From contig NC_134373.1 in the NCBI RefSeq assembly GCF_035582795.1, positions 38,286,501 through 38,350,500 of the forward strand: a DNA stretch of 64,000 nucleotides. Direction: 5' to 3'. The notes under the pieces are model-generated. The model had not been told where the DNA came from. It did not search any database and worked only from the letters and a program-made list of their open reading frames with translations. A program made the translations under genes and the position numbers. How positions within the stretch are numbered: position 1 is the stretch's first letter; the number at the start of each line of letters is the position of its first letter. Origin of the DNA: Mycteria americana (Eukaryota > Chordata > Aves > Ciconiiformes > Ciconiidae). Positions 1 to 10,115 of this stretch are shown piece after piece.

Positions 1-3000
1 TTTGTGCATTGCTCATAGGCAACGACTCGGAGGCAGTTGGGTTTTAGCACAGAAACGGGTCTTTTCCTTATTTCCTGATTGCTAATCACCAGTCAGTCTG
101 TTCCATTCAACCTAAGGTAACTGTGATATGATCTTATATGCACAGCCTTCCTGTTGTAATATTAAGCTTTTCCTGGCTGACACTTTACATTCATCATTTG
201 GTGACTTGGTAGTCAAATATCATTGCTGTTTGCTGCAGGGAGAGCAGAGGGGAGGCATCAGCTCCCTCACACATCCATGGGAACATCAATGAGAGAAGTT
301 CAAACTAATCAGCCAACATCATCACATATGTATCATAACAACCCAAAAGCTATCATTTTGGAGAGAGGAAAAAATAATAAAAGAACTACAGCATATGAAA
401 TGCATCAATGATACAGCAAAACCAATTTTTGTGGGAATCCTTGGACCTTGTCGACACAGCACTGTTGTTTATGGAGGCAATTACGCCAGTATAAACATAT
501 TGCTGATACAAAAGTGCAACTTTAGGAGCTAACCAGATGGAGGACATACCTTTATGCTGGTTAACCTGGACAGCATAAGGGTCTGGGGAACCCTGCGGGA
601 CAGTCGTGCCGTGTTGCTGGCCCAGCGAGGTCACCTGTGGGTCCCCCTGAAACCTCGACGTTGTAGCCGGGGGGCTGGGGCTGAGGTGAGCAGAGCCCCT
701 AGTACGGGGGTGCCAGCAGAAGAAGTACACCGGGGCACTATAGCTACATCTTCTGTACATACACCATGTGTTGGAAATTACTGTCCAGAGACAAAAAAGA
801 GTTTTGAGGGGTTTTCAGTCATTTGCCCTTTTTTTTTTTCATCTGTCTAAGATGAGAGCTGGTGAAGTCACTGAGCACATAACCATGGATGACAGCAAGG
901 TCAGGGTTCCCACCAAGCTGTGAAGCTTGTTCTTAACACAGCACTTCCAGCTGCCAAACACAGGCCAAATTCAGGGTTACTGCTGTCACACATATTTAGG
1001 AGGTAACAATCATGAGAGAAAAGGCATAAGAGTCCACCAGAGGTACAGTACATACATTATCAATTTCAAAACCCATCTGTTAAATCCTGATCTCAAGACC
1101 TATTTCCAGCTTGACAAAATAAAGCTCTAAGAAGACAGAGGCATCTTCTAATCACTCAGAAGACTGAAATAAAACATTTTCACGTCATAGTTTGCTGTAT
1201 CTTTTTTGCCATTTATACATCATATTACAGTCTCAGCTACTCATTGAGTTCTGCACTTACATTGGTTACACTGAGACTGGAGCGGGTGTTGGCTGCCATT
1301 CTCTTTACAGAGTTTCAAACTGAAGAACTTAGCAGGTCTCCAATACTTCAGTGCTGAACCTGTGTTCATATTATTACAAAGAGGCAGTTTTGATGTCCTT
1401 GTCTTTCCAGAACACTATTCATATTATCCTCTGCAAATGAGGAAATATTTAGAAGCCTGCACTACCTCTAGAGCATTGACAAAATTTATGAGTGAATTTG
1501 TTGGCATATATGAATTTTTAAATTTTTCTTATTTCATCTTAGACTAAACTCTCCAAGTTCAATAGCCGTTCACATATAAGTCTCATTTATTGTGATGGAC
1601 TTCTTTCTGCACCTCTCAGTAATAATGGATAAATGTTTCAAATTAATTATGTAATTAGCCATCCTCAATATCATTGTATAACTAGATTATTTTAGCCATC
1701 TACAGTAACGTAATTTAGCAATTAAGATCCACATAAGGAAAAAAAAAACCCACAAAAAAAAGGGAGCAACTGCTCACAAACTCTCAGACACATGTAGAAA
1801 ACATGGCTGGAAGCTAAGGGTAGCACAGACAGAAGATTTCAGCGTGGTGCTTTCAGGTGTCAAATACGACTTGTCCCCCTCCTCTGGAGATCTGTTCTGG
1901 TTGGAATGACCCTTTCGTTATGGCCCTGACCAGCCCTCGAGCGGAGCCAGCGGTGCTGATTAACCTGCGAGACTAAATGAGCAGGAGCAAGCAGCAGCTC
2001 TGTTTGCGTTTATAGGGAGGTTCGTGCACGGACCCTATCCGGGTGCCGTGCTGGTGCGAGGGGTCGTGTCGCCCCACGCGTGCTCATCCCAGCAAGGTCA
2101 TCACCCAAGAAAACACCCTGATTGCACCTGATTGCACAGCTTGTCCCCCAAAATGAAGCAAAATGCCTCATACATGCAAGCGTTTATAAAAAAGTGTGTT
2201 TTCATTCCCTGGGATAATATTTCCATGTTAGTCACCTCTTAGTCATCTCTAAATCATCTCACACTTATTTTCTCTGGTTTCCTTCTTCTCCTTCCAAATG
2301 TTGCCAAAATAATTGCACCCTTCACACTGATCGTGTTGCAGCCTCTTTTTGCACACACCACTGCTCCCTAATCACTGTTTTCTTTTCTTTTTCTTTCTTT
2401 GAGACCAGAAGGGACTCTGGATCGATGTATCCGACCTTCCATAACGTGTACCGAACACCTGTCTTCCAGAAAGACACCTCACCTTGATATAAAGATGTTA
2501 AAATTAAATTTGTCATTTCCATTACTGTTTTAAATTCTAACTATCTTACTTTTCTGACTATCACCCTAAATCTCTTTATTGCAATCATATTTTAATTTGT
2601 ATATGGATAACCTCATGCACACTTTCTTAGGTGGACGAGGAGGACTAGAATACATTCAAGAAATCTGTTTCTAGGAAGCTCTAAATTACATTAGTAATAT
2701 ATTTTAGTAATAACAATCAAGCCTGGCTCATTTCCTTAGGATTAATGACTAGCTGGGAGAGCTGATGGCCCCAAGTAGTAGTCATTATTTTATTAGAGAT
2801 TTTTTTTGTTTTTAATTAGGCAAAGATTAGAAAAAAGCCTGTCTTGTCTGTGCATAAGAGGAATAAGAGCATCACGGGAGAAAAAATACAATCACTCAGA
2901 GTAGAGAAAAGGTCTCTTTAAAATGTTTGATAACCTTTGGTAAGATCACCAGGTTAATACTGTAACACACCAGTGTTTTCTGTGGGTTTCATCTATTCTC

Positions 3001-3150
3001 TCAGTGTTTGCATTTCTCTGCTCCCAAAGGGTTTTTTTGTTGATGTTTTGAAAAATGAAGCATGTAGATTTTGAGGAACATTTGTAAATATATTGTGCAG
3101 TTTTAGAAAATGTTTTACAGCACAATCTTTTATAGAATTTCTTTTTTTTC
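1..3150. other. Intergenic, no gene recognised
   Basis: Mostly AT-rich with two GC-rich patches: 555-760 (separate entry) and about 1860-2110, which keeps several CpGs. There are A-rich runs at about 1739-1762. I see no splice-supported exon, and the short open frames are not recognisable. Confidence 0.7.
386..760 (-). other. Unrecognised 124-codon open frame over a GC-rich island
   Basis: The frame runs from an ATG at 760 to a stop at 386 and is Pro/Ser/Gln-rich in its GC-rich first half. The plus strand is also open here (554-850), as expected for GC-rich DNA. I do not recognise the protein in this or neighbouring frames. It could be a decayed processed pseudogene, a piece of an unknown repeat, or chance. 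A GGTATGTCC donor-like string follows near 544-552. Confidence 0.2.
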
Positions 3151-4094
3151 TTATAGAATGCTTTGGATTGGAAGGAACCTTTTACAGGTCATCTAGTCCA
3201 ACCCCCCTGCAAGAGCAGGGACATCTTCAACCAGATCAGGTTGCTCAGAGCCCCGTCCAACCTGACCTTGAATGCTTCCAGGGGTGAGGCATCTACCACC
3301 TCTCTGGGCAACCTGGGCCAGTGTTTCACCACCTTCATCGTAACAAATGTCTCCCTTATATCTAGTCTAAATCTACCCTCTTTTAGTTTAAAACCATTAC
3401 CCCTTGTCCTATCGCAACAGGCCCTACTAAAAAGTCTGTCCTCATGTTTCCTATAGGCTCCGTTCAATTACTGAAAGCCTGCAAAAAGGTCTCCCTGGAG
3501 CCTTCTCTTCTCCTGGCTGAACAACCCCAACTCTCTCAACCTTTCTTCATAGGAGAGGTGTTCCAGCCCTCTCATCATTTTCGTGGCCCTCCTCTGGACC
3601 CGCTCCAACAGCTCCATGTCTTTCCTGTGCTGAGGGCTCCAGAGCTGGACACAGTACTGCAGGTGGGGTCTCACCAGAGCAGAGCAGAGGGGCAGAACCA
3701 CCTCCCTCGACCTGCTGGCCACGCTGCTTTTGATGTAGCCCAGGATACGGTTGGCCTTCTGGGCTGCGAGCGCACATTGTTGGCTTATGTCCAGCTTTTC
3801 ATCCCCCACTACCCCCAAGTCCTTCTCCTCAGGGCTGCTCTCAATCCCTTCATCCCCCAGCCCGTATTGAAACTGAGGATTGCCCCGACCCAGTTGCAGG
3901 ACCCTGAACTTGGCCTTGTTGAACCTCATGAAGTTCACACGGGCCCGCTTCTTGAGCTTGTCCAGGTCCCTCTGGATGGCATCCTGTCCCTCAGGCGTGT
4001 CAGCTGCACCACTCAGCTTGGTGTCATCTGCAAACTTGCTGAGGGTGCACTCGGTCTCGCTGTCCATGTCATTGATGAAAATATTGAACACTGA
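3151..4094 (-). mobile_element. CR1 LINE, 5'-truncated, minus orientation
   Basis: This is a non-LTR retrotransposon of the avian CR1 family. On the minus strand it runs from within the reverse transcriptase to the CR1 3' end (GGTTGGACTAGATGACCTGT..TTCCTTCCAATCC..ATTCTATAAG). The reverse transcriptase motif FADD is at 4023-4034. It shares its 3' region with the copy at 27041-27279, so both belong to one subfamily. The 5' end falls at a short duplication (4073-4107). About 0.94 kb of a full-length element of several kb is present. Confidence 0.93.
3189..4091 (-). pseudogene. CR1 reverse transcriptase C-terminal fragment with one in-frame stop
   Basis: About 300 codons read in one frame from [11 protein letters not shown] at 4091 to LQGGWTR at 3189, interrupted only by TAA at 3468-3470. 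Visible motifs are [11 protein letters not shown] (RT motif C, catalytic Asp-Asp), the [14 protein letters not shown] segment, and the thumb/C-terminal [19 protein letters not shown]. The N-terminal endonuclease and most of the RT fingers/palm are missing, so it is inactive. The single break indicates a fairly young insertion. A 216-codon plus-strand frame over the same interval is its antisense shadow. Confidence 0.9.
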
Positions 4095-4107
4095 TGAAAA
4101 TATTGAA
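4073..4107. repeat. 19-bp-spaced tandem duplication at the CR1 5' junction
   Basis: TGATGAAAATATTGAA occurs at 4073-4088 and again at 4092-4107, exactly 19 bp apart. It lies where the truncated CR1 meets the flanking DNA. It may have arisen by template slippage during target-primed reverse transcription, or later. Confidence 0.85.
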
Positions 4108-4244
4108 TATTGAATTATGATGGGTGGATCTGTCTGACTTTGAGTCTGTCAACTAGAATGCATTGAAAATGGGTGAGGAAAAGGAAGACTGGGAAATGTC
4201 AAAGATTTTTAAATCATAAAAAACCCCAACCCTTGGGAATAAAA

Positions 4245-5010
4245 AACCCCCAATGAGCCAGAGATTTACAAACTGGTCATTTTAATCCATTTTACCAGAA
4301 AATATTGGAACAAATAGTTACATTAATTAATTGCAAATACCCAGAAGATAATAGGGAAATGGGTAACAGCCAACATGAGTTCATCAAGAATTTTGTCACT
4401 ATTGTGACAAGATTCTTCACTGAGAATTGTGTCCGCTATTTTCTTCTATCACAAGGCAAGATGCTTGTGCTACCTCCATGAACTTTTCTTACACTAACAT
4501 GGCTTAGATGAGCTTACTAGGGTGGGTAGTGAAAAACTGTTAGAAAACTCACACTGAGAAGACAGGCAGGAGGGGCCTGAGTGTCCGAAGAGGAGGACCT
4601 GGCAAGCAGCCCCTGAGAGAGCTGCTGCACCCTCAGCTTCCTGCAAATCCATGTTTCATCAGTGACCGGTGAAGGTCAGAGCACAGACATAAAATTTACA
4701 CTTAACATGAAGCAGAAGGGAACTGCAAGCACACTGGAACATGAAAATAAAAAAAAATAATAAAAACAATTCAAAATGGTCTTGATGAATTGTGGAGTTG
4801 ACCTGGGGGGGCAAAAGAAAAAAAAAAGGTGCTAAAAAAAGGAACAAATTTCGAATTTAAACAGGAACAAGCAAACAATCAGCTGCACAAATACAGGATG
4901 GTGAAGAGTGCCTAGTTAGGAGTGCTGTAAATCAGAAAAAAGACACCGAGCTCAACCAACAGTGGCTGAGAAGAGCAGAAAGTATGACCAGAGGTTTACA
5001 AAACATGCAA
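4245..5010 (+). mobile_element. Ancient, heavily decayed CR1-type LINE relic
   Basis: Two blocks in the same order and orientation resemble the internal region of old amniote CR1 elements. The first, about 4255-4460, has TTGGAACAAATAGTTA, CAGAAGATAATAGGG and AACAGCCAACATGAGTT. The second, about 4860-5010, has CAATCAGCTGCACAAATACA, GGATGGTGAAGAGTGCCTAG and AACCAACAGTGG. It has no long open frame. It lies beside a much younger CR1 in the opposite orientation. Confidence 0.55.
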
Positions 5011-7034
5011 CTCACATAGGCACATACACACAGCTACCATCCTTGATTTTGGGGAAAGAAGAGGCATGGTACTAAATGACAAGGTGGTACAGACAGTGAT
5101 TTCATAGACAAAGATAAGAGCAAGAACGTTTGAGATCGGAGTGATTCAGAGGATGAGTTTTTCTAACCATACCTGACCAGGTTGCTCTTGGGTTTCTTTG
5201 CAGCTTTTGTGCTTCTCAAAAAAAGCTGTCAAGAAAAGGAAAAGGGAAGAAGCCTTCTCAATGTGTCTGCTAAGCAGGAACTACATATCTTGAATAAGAA
5301 AAACTTAACCCACCATAGAAAAATTGCTGTGCAAACTTCAGATCGGTTTGATCCTCATTTTCAAAACAACTTATAAATTACCATCATCTTGCAGGTTGTC
5401 TCTCTCTTTAAATGTATTATTTGTAACTTCAAATGTTGTAGCTAAAGAGAATTAGTGCCCATGACAATGTTGTTTTCAGTTCAAGTAGACTCTTGATGAC
5501 TTTGTCTTTGTTAACTTATTTGTCTTGCTTTCTGAAATTATCTGCCATTAACTCATCATGTTCTGTAAATCCTCTGCAGTAATAACTACGTGCAACAGCC
5601 CTTCTGTCTAGTCAGTTGAGATTTGACAGCCTCTGTTTGCTAAACGTATCACTTCACTGAGACTTTGGAACACACTTTTCATCTCTCTCCATTCTCATTA
5701 TCCAGCTAAGGTCCTTATAACATATGGTCCTATTTTCCTAATTGCATTCACTGTTACACGTCAAACCAAGCTAATCTTTCAAACCGTCAGGCTAATCAGT
5801 ACAAAATGCATGGCCACTGTTTGCACACATGCTGGTAACAAGAGGGGAACAGGACCTACACAAATCAGAAAATGCCACTGCGTCCCAGCTGGCTTGTTTG
5901 TTCCTCCTTCATTTTCTAAGATAATCTGAAATGCATCTTCTTTCACATTTACATTTTCAGAGTAATTTTCTCAGCAGAGAACTATTAGCACTGGTGGTTG
6001 ACGTTCTACCCAGCTAGACCTTCACCATAAAGTATGACTTTGGCTTCTGATTCCCACGAGACAGATCTTAAAGTGAATAACCAAAATTGTTCAGTATGTT
6101 ATTATTATTCACAAGAAAATACGACAAATTATTTAACCACCTTTAAGGCAGCAAAAATGTAGAGATAGTCAGTGTGGTAATTACCACTCAGTTGTAGGTT
6201 TCTTATTTGGTAAAAATAAAAGGTAAAATGCAGCCTGTAATTTACTTATCATATCTCTGACATAATCACAGGACGCCTGATCATTCTCCTAAAGCAGGTT
6301 AGCTGGGAACACGCAGAGAGAGGTTAGGGGAGATACTGGTTTGTCCATTTAAATACGGCTACAGACTATAAGAAACAAAGCCAAAGAAAAACTCCGTGCT
6401 TGCATTTTAAAAATATTTTTGGTATCTGGGCCAGCTGATACATCATAGACAATTCCATCAAAGCTGTACGAATTCAGTAGACCTGACCTAACTTCTAATG
6501 CATCTTCAGTAAATCACTGAATTTTCTTTAATCTTGAATAAATGTACCAGAAACCTGAAGTCTGAGCCATCAGCACTCTCTTGAAGAACCTGCATTAGCT
6601 AGACGCTTTGATTTAACCAAGCAAATTCCAACAGCTAAAAGCAGAATACACACACAGAAGAAAGGAACACTCATTGGGCCAATTAGCAATTTTCTGTTTA
6701 CAAGCTATTTTTCCTAATTCCCTTGTAAAAAGCTTACAAGTTTCCCAATCCAGTAGCCCAGTGGAGGTAAGGCTGCTGCAGCTCCATGCCCTGAGACTAA
6801 ACCAGCAGTGAGGCTGAGCATGTGTTCCTGACAGGCACACCACAAACACACATATACAACACACATATACAGCTTGACACGGACAGTAACACTCATGCAA
6901 ACACAGATGGTACCAACGGTCTCATCCTGTCTCCCTCTCTGGTGGATCTGGATGAAGGTCCATTCGTGGGAAATACATACACATATGTGGTGTGGATCCC
7001 TCCACTAGCCAGACTTAGACACCTAGTCCACCCA
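5011..7034. other. Intergenic, no gene recognised
   Basis: AT-rich sequence. A CA-rich stretch (about 6836-6880) precedes the LTR-like element. The open frames at 5182-5376 and 6613-6900 are short and not recognisable. Confidence 0.65.
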
Positions 7035-7882
7035 TGTCACGAATGAGTGATTTAGATCGCTTAAAAGAATCACCATCAAAGGTATTAGCAAAAGTGGTTT
7101 TAATATGATGTCGTAAAAGTGCGACTTAACTAAGTTCGATGGCAAGGTTCATTCTCTTAATTACTGCATGGAAGAAACATACAAAGGAAAATTGGGTTAC
7201 ACTCAAGTTAGAATGATTCACAGTGAGACTGGGGATACAAAAGGGTAAGAAGACCCTCCCGATGAGTCACGAGGTTCAGAGTAGACCCCCTTGCTTTCTA
7301 AACTCCTGATGGAGCTGAGGTGCAGCTAGGTCCAATCTTAGTCTCAGACTTGGACAATGGTTTATGTCTAAGGGACCGTATATGCAAAATTTATCAATTC
7401 AGCATGCAAAGTTACCAAGACAAAATCAAAGTTACCATACTACAACATTATGTGTGATATCGGTCGCTTACCAAAGATCTGCCGTTGGTAAGAGGTCTCT
7501 CTGCCTTGAGGAGCAACCTTGAGAGGTGTCCCAGCTCAAGGGGAGATCACTGCATGCAGCCACACTGCCTAGTAGGGACAGCTCAAAGGAGGCTCACTTA
7601 GGCTGTCATATTTATAGGATAAAGTGGTTGGCTCGTAGTCAAATTACATGCGATAGGAAAGATATGCATGAGGCTCCTTGTACCCACAACTTTCTTTGTT
7701 CCTTGATAAATGAGTCTTGGAAAAGCCACCCGCTATTCATGCATGATCGGTGTTCCAAGCTCATATGCATCAATGTTCTCTGTGCCACTCAGCTTCTTTG
7801 TGGGTTCTCAGAGAACAGATTGGAACTAGGAGTTCTTGGCCCAGCCACGGCTCAGGCCTTTACCTCCTTTGGAGGCTGTACA
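7035..7882 (-). mobile_element. Probable endogenous retrovirus LTR, minus orientation
   Basis: The segment starts TGTCACG and ends CTGTACA on the plus strand, giving TG..CA ends. On the minus strand it has a TATA box (TATAAATA, 7609-7616) and downstream an ATTAAA poly(A)-type signal (7099-7104) followed by CCACTTTTGCTAATACC, an arrangement typical of U3-R-U5. Sequence blocks such as GCCGTTGGTAAGAGGTCTCT feel familiar from avian ERV LTRs, but I cannot name the family. I find no clear target-site duplication, the distance from TATA box to poly(A) signal is long, and a CR1 abuts its right end. The boundaries are therefore provisional. Confidence 0.45.
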
Positions 7883-7904
7883 AAAGGCTCCAAAGGCTCC
7901 AAAA

Positions 7905-8419
7905 GGAGCTTCGTTTTCAGTTTTGGGCCCCTCACTACAAGAGAGACATTGAGGTGCTGGAGCGTGTGCAGAGAAGGGCAACGAAGCTGGTGAAGGGTCT
8001 GGAGCACAAGTCTGATGAGGAGCAGCTGAGGGACCTGGGGTTGTTTAGCCTGGAGAAAAGGAGGCTGAGGGGAGACCTTATCGCTCTCTACAACTACCTG
8101 AAAGGAGGCTGTAAAGAGGTGGGGGTCGGTCTCTTCTCCCAAGTAACAAGCGATAGGACGAGAGGAAATGGCCTTAAGTTGCACCAGGGGAGGTTTAGAC
8201 TGGATATTAGGAAATTTTACTTCACTGAAAGGGTTTTTAAGCATTGGAAGGGGCTGCCCAGGGAAGCGGTTGAGTCCCCATCCCTGCAAGTATTTAAAAG
8301 CCGTTTGGATGAGGTGCTTAGGGACGTGGTATAGTGGTGGTCTTGGTAGTGTTAGGTTTACGGTTGGACTCAATGATCTTAAAGGTCTCTTCCAACCTAT
8401 ATGATTCTGTGATTCTGTG
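7905..8419 (+). mobile_element. CR1 LINE, 5'-truncated, plus orientation
   Basis: It begins around CAGTTTTGGGCCCCTCACTA, continues through the RT C-terminal coding region, and ends in the octamer tail ATTCTGTGATTCTGTG at 8404-8419. The coding part and 3' tail differ from the minus-strand copies at 3151 and 27041, so it is a different CR1 subfamily. It sits immediately right of the LTR-like element. Confidence 0.93.
7912..8334 (+). pseudogene. CR1 ORF2 C-terminal fragment
   Basis: About 140 codons remain open, from [19 protein letters not shown] through [19 protein letters not shown] to [11 protein letters not shown] and the stop. This is the C-terminal region of the CR1 reverse transcriptase polyprotein. 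Without the upstream catalytic part it has no function. The upstream extension of the frame to 7750 belongs to unrelated flanking DNA, and the 252-codon minus-strand frame over this interval (7852-8610) is an antisense shadow. Confidence 0.88.
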
Positions 8420-9583
8420 AAAACTACTTCTAGTTTGGTTAAGAGGTTGAGTGGATCCGTCACAACCCAGTAGCTAGTCCCTGATGCTCCTGTCTCACGC
8501 TGCCTCACACACAGCCACACACACACATAACAAGCAGGTCTCCCAGCTAACCTCCAGACCTTATGATCTTCCCTGTAGCCAATGTGGACCCCCATCCCTT
8601 CAGCAGCCATCCCACAGACCCACTGGTCTCCAGAGCCAGCCCTGACTTATGATTTTCCCCACCTTTGGTTTCATCTCTCTACATTCCACAATGTGTCTTG
8701 TGCCATTGTGCCCTGGGCCCCTTCAAGTGTGCGTGGGGCTGAGCTTTTAACCACACAACATAACAAAACCCACCGATTTTCTAAGTTTGGTCTGCAAGCA
8801 CACCACTCGTGCCTGTGAGCAGCATTCCTCGCCGTGTTGCTCCACCATCTGCAAATGTACCAGAGGAACAGCCTGCGAGCATCTTCTCAGTGGACTGCAT
8901 AAGAGGTATAACCCATTTTAAATTAAAATCTGGGTGCCGAGGGATGATTGGTTTATAAGATCAGATTCTGAACTATCTTGAGGCGTAAGTAAATGTTTCA
9001 AATATAATTAGTACAAATCCTCAGAAGCCTTCCTCAGAAACTAGTTTCTCTAAAAGCAATTTAGGAGTCACTCCCCCTTCCTGCTCCATGGACAACCCTG
9101 TAACTTGCTCCTCATTACGCAAACCTGGGGTTTCCTGCTCTTGCAACAGTAAGGCCTGTTGCCACAATGAGCAGTGAACGAGGGAAAGGACTGCATTTGC
9201 TCCCATAAAGGGAACAAATACAGAATTCAAGGGTCCTGCTCTCATTTCGCTCACACCTTGCGTGTCTCAGATTTATTTGAAACAGAAATAGTGGAACTGT
9301 CTTCTGCAAAAGAAACCTAAGTACTGCTCCATGGAAATGTATGTATTCACACTGGGACCCTATTTAGTGCTTTAGTTTGATCTCCAGTCTAAAGTCATAT
9401 CTGAAGTAACATCAAAGCATGATTTTAGAACAGTTTTTCTCACATGTATTACATAGAGTTGACTTTACACAATTCAACTGATACGACTCAGACTAGAAAC
9501 CAAGTAGGTAGTTATTTAATGTGAGATACATAGTAGTGCTAGGAAAGGCATATAGAAGAAAGCTAAAAACTATTAGATATAGG
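8420..9583. other. Intergenic, moderately GC-rich then AT-rich
   Basis: 8420-8820 is GC-richer with a CA-rich patch (about 8505-8530). It contains GTGGATCC..CTAGTCC blocks faintly resembling 6990-7030, so it may be part of the same unknown element. I see no gene. Confidence 0.5.
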
Positions 9584-10115
9584 GAGCAGCCTACATGTGG
9601 GGAGAGATTAGATAGGTTGGCATGTAATCTGTTTGGGAAAGAGACGGTTGAGGTGTGATGTCACAGGGGAAAGTTATGAACAACATAGAAAAAGTTAATA
9701 AGGAGCAATTATTCGCTATTTCTTACTACAGAAGAGTTTGGGAGGGTGCGCTAAATTAATTTATGTAATTTAAGAACAGGCAAAGGGCAGCATTTTTTTC
9801 ACACGTTCATGATTAAACTGTGGAACTGATTATTATAGAGTGTTACAGATGCTAAAATCATACAAAGGTTCAAAAGCAATTAAACTAATACAGGGAAGAA
9901 ATGTACTTCTGGGGCTACGCTACGTAAGATGCGGATACAACCTTGGGTTCAGACCCCGCTAAGCTGTGAGGGTGAGAGCAGAAGTGCCAAACTGCAGGGG
10001 TACTCTTGTTCCTTAGACATTTGCTAATAGCCACTGCCAGAGATGAAATACTGAACTGGATGGCTTTATAGCCTAGCCCAGCGCAGTCAGTTTTATGTTT
10101 TATATTCTGAGATTT
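9584..10115 (+). mobile_element. Ancient CR1-type LINE relic including the 3' end
   Basis: Decayed matches in order: GGGAGAGATTAGATAGGTTG, AAGAGACGGTTGAGGTGTGA, AACTGTGGAACTGATTATTA, GGTTCAAAAGCAATTAAACTA and, at the 3' end, GCCAGAGATGAAATACTGAA..CTGGATGG..AGCCCAG..TTTTATGTT. This is the 3' third and terminus of an old amniote CR1 (the type common in turtles and crocodilians). All frames are broken. Confidence 0.6.

Noticed and set aside
3444..4094. 216-codon open frame on the plus strand
   Set aside because: Antisense shadow of the CR1 reverse transcriptase, which is recognisable on the minus strand (FADD motif).
7852..8610. 252-codon open frame on the minus strand, the longest in the window
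   Set aside because: Lies antisense to the plus-strand CR1 coding region and its flank; its residues are translated CR1 complement and have no domain of their own.
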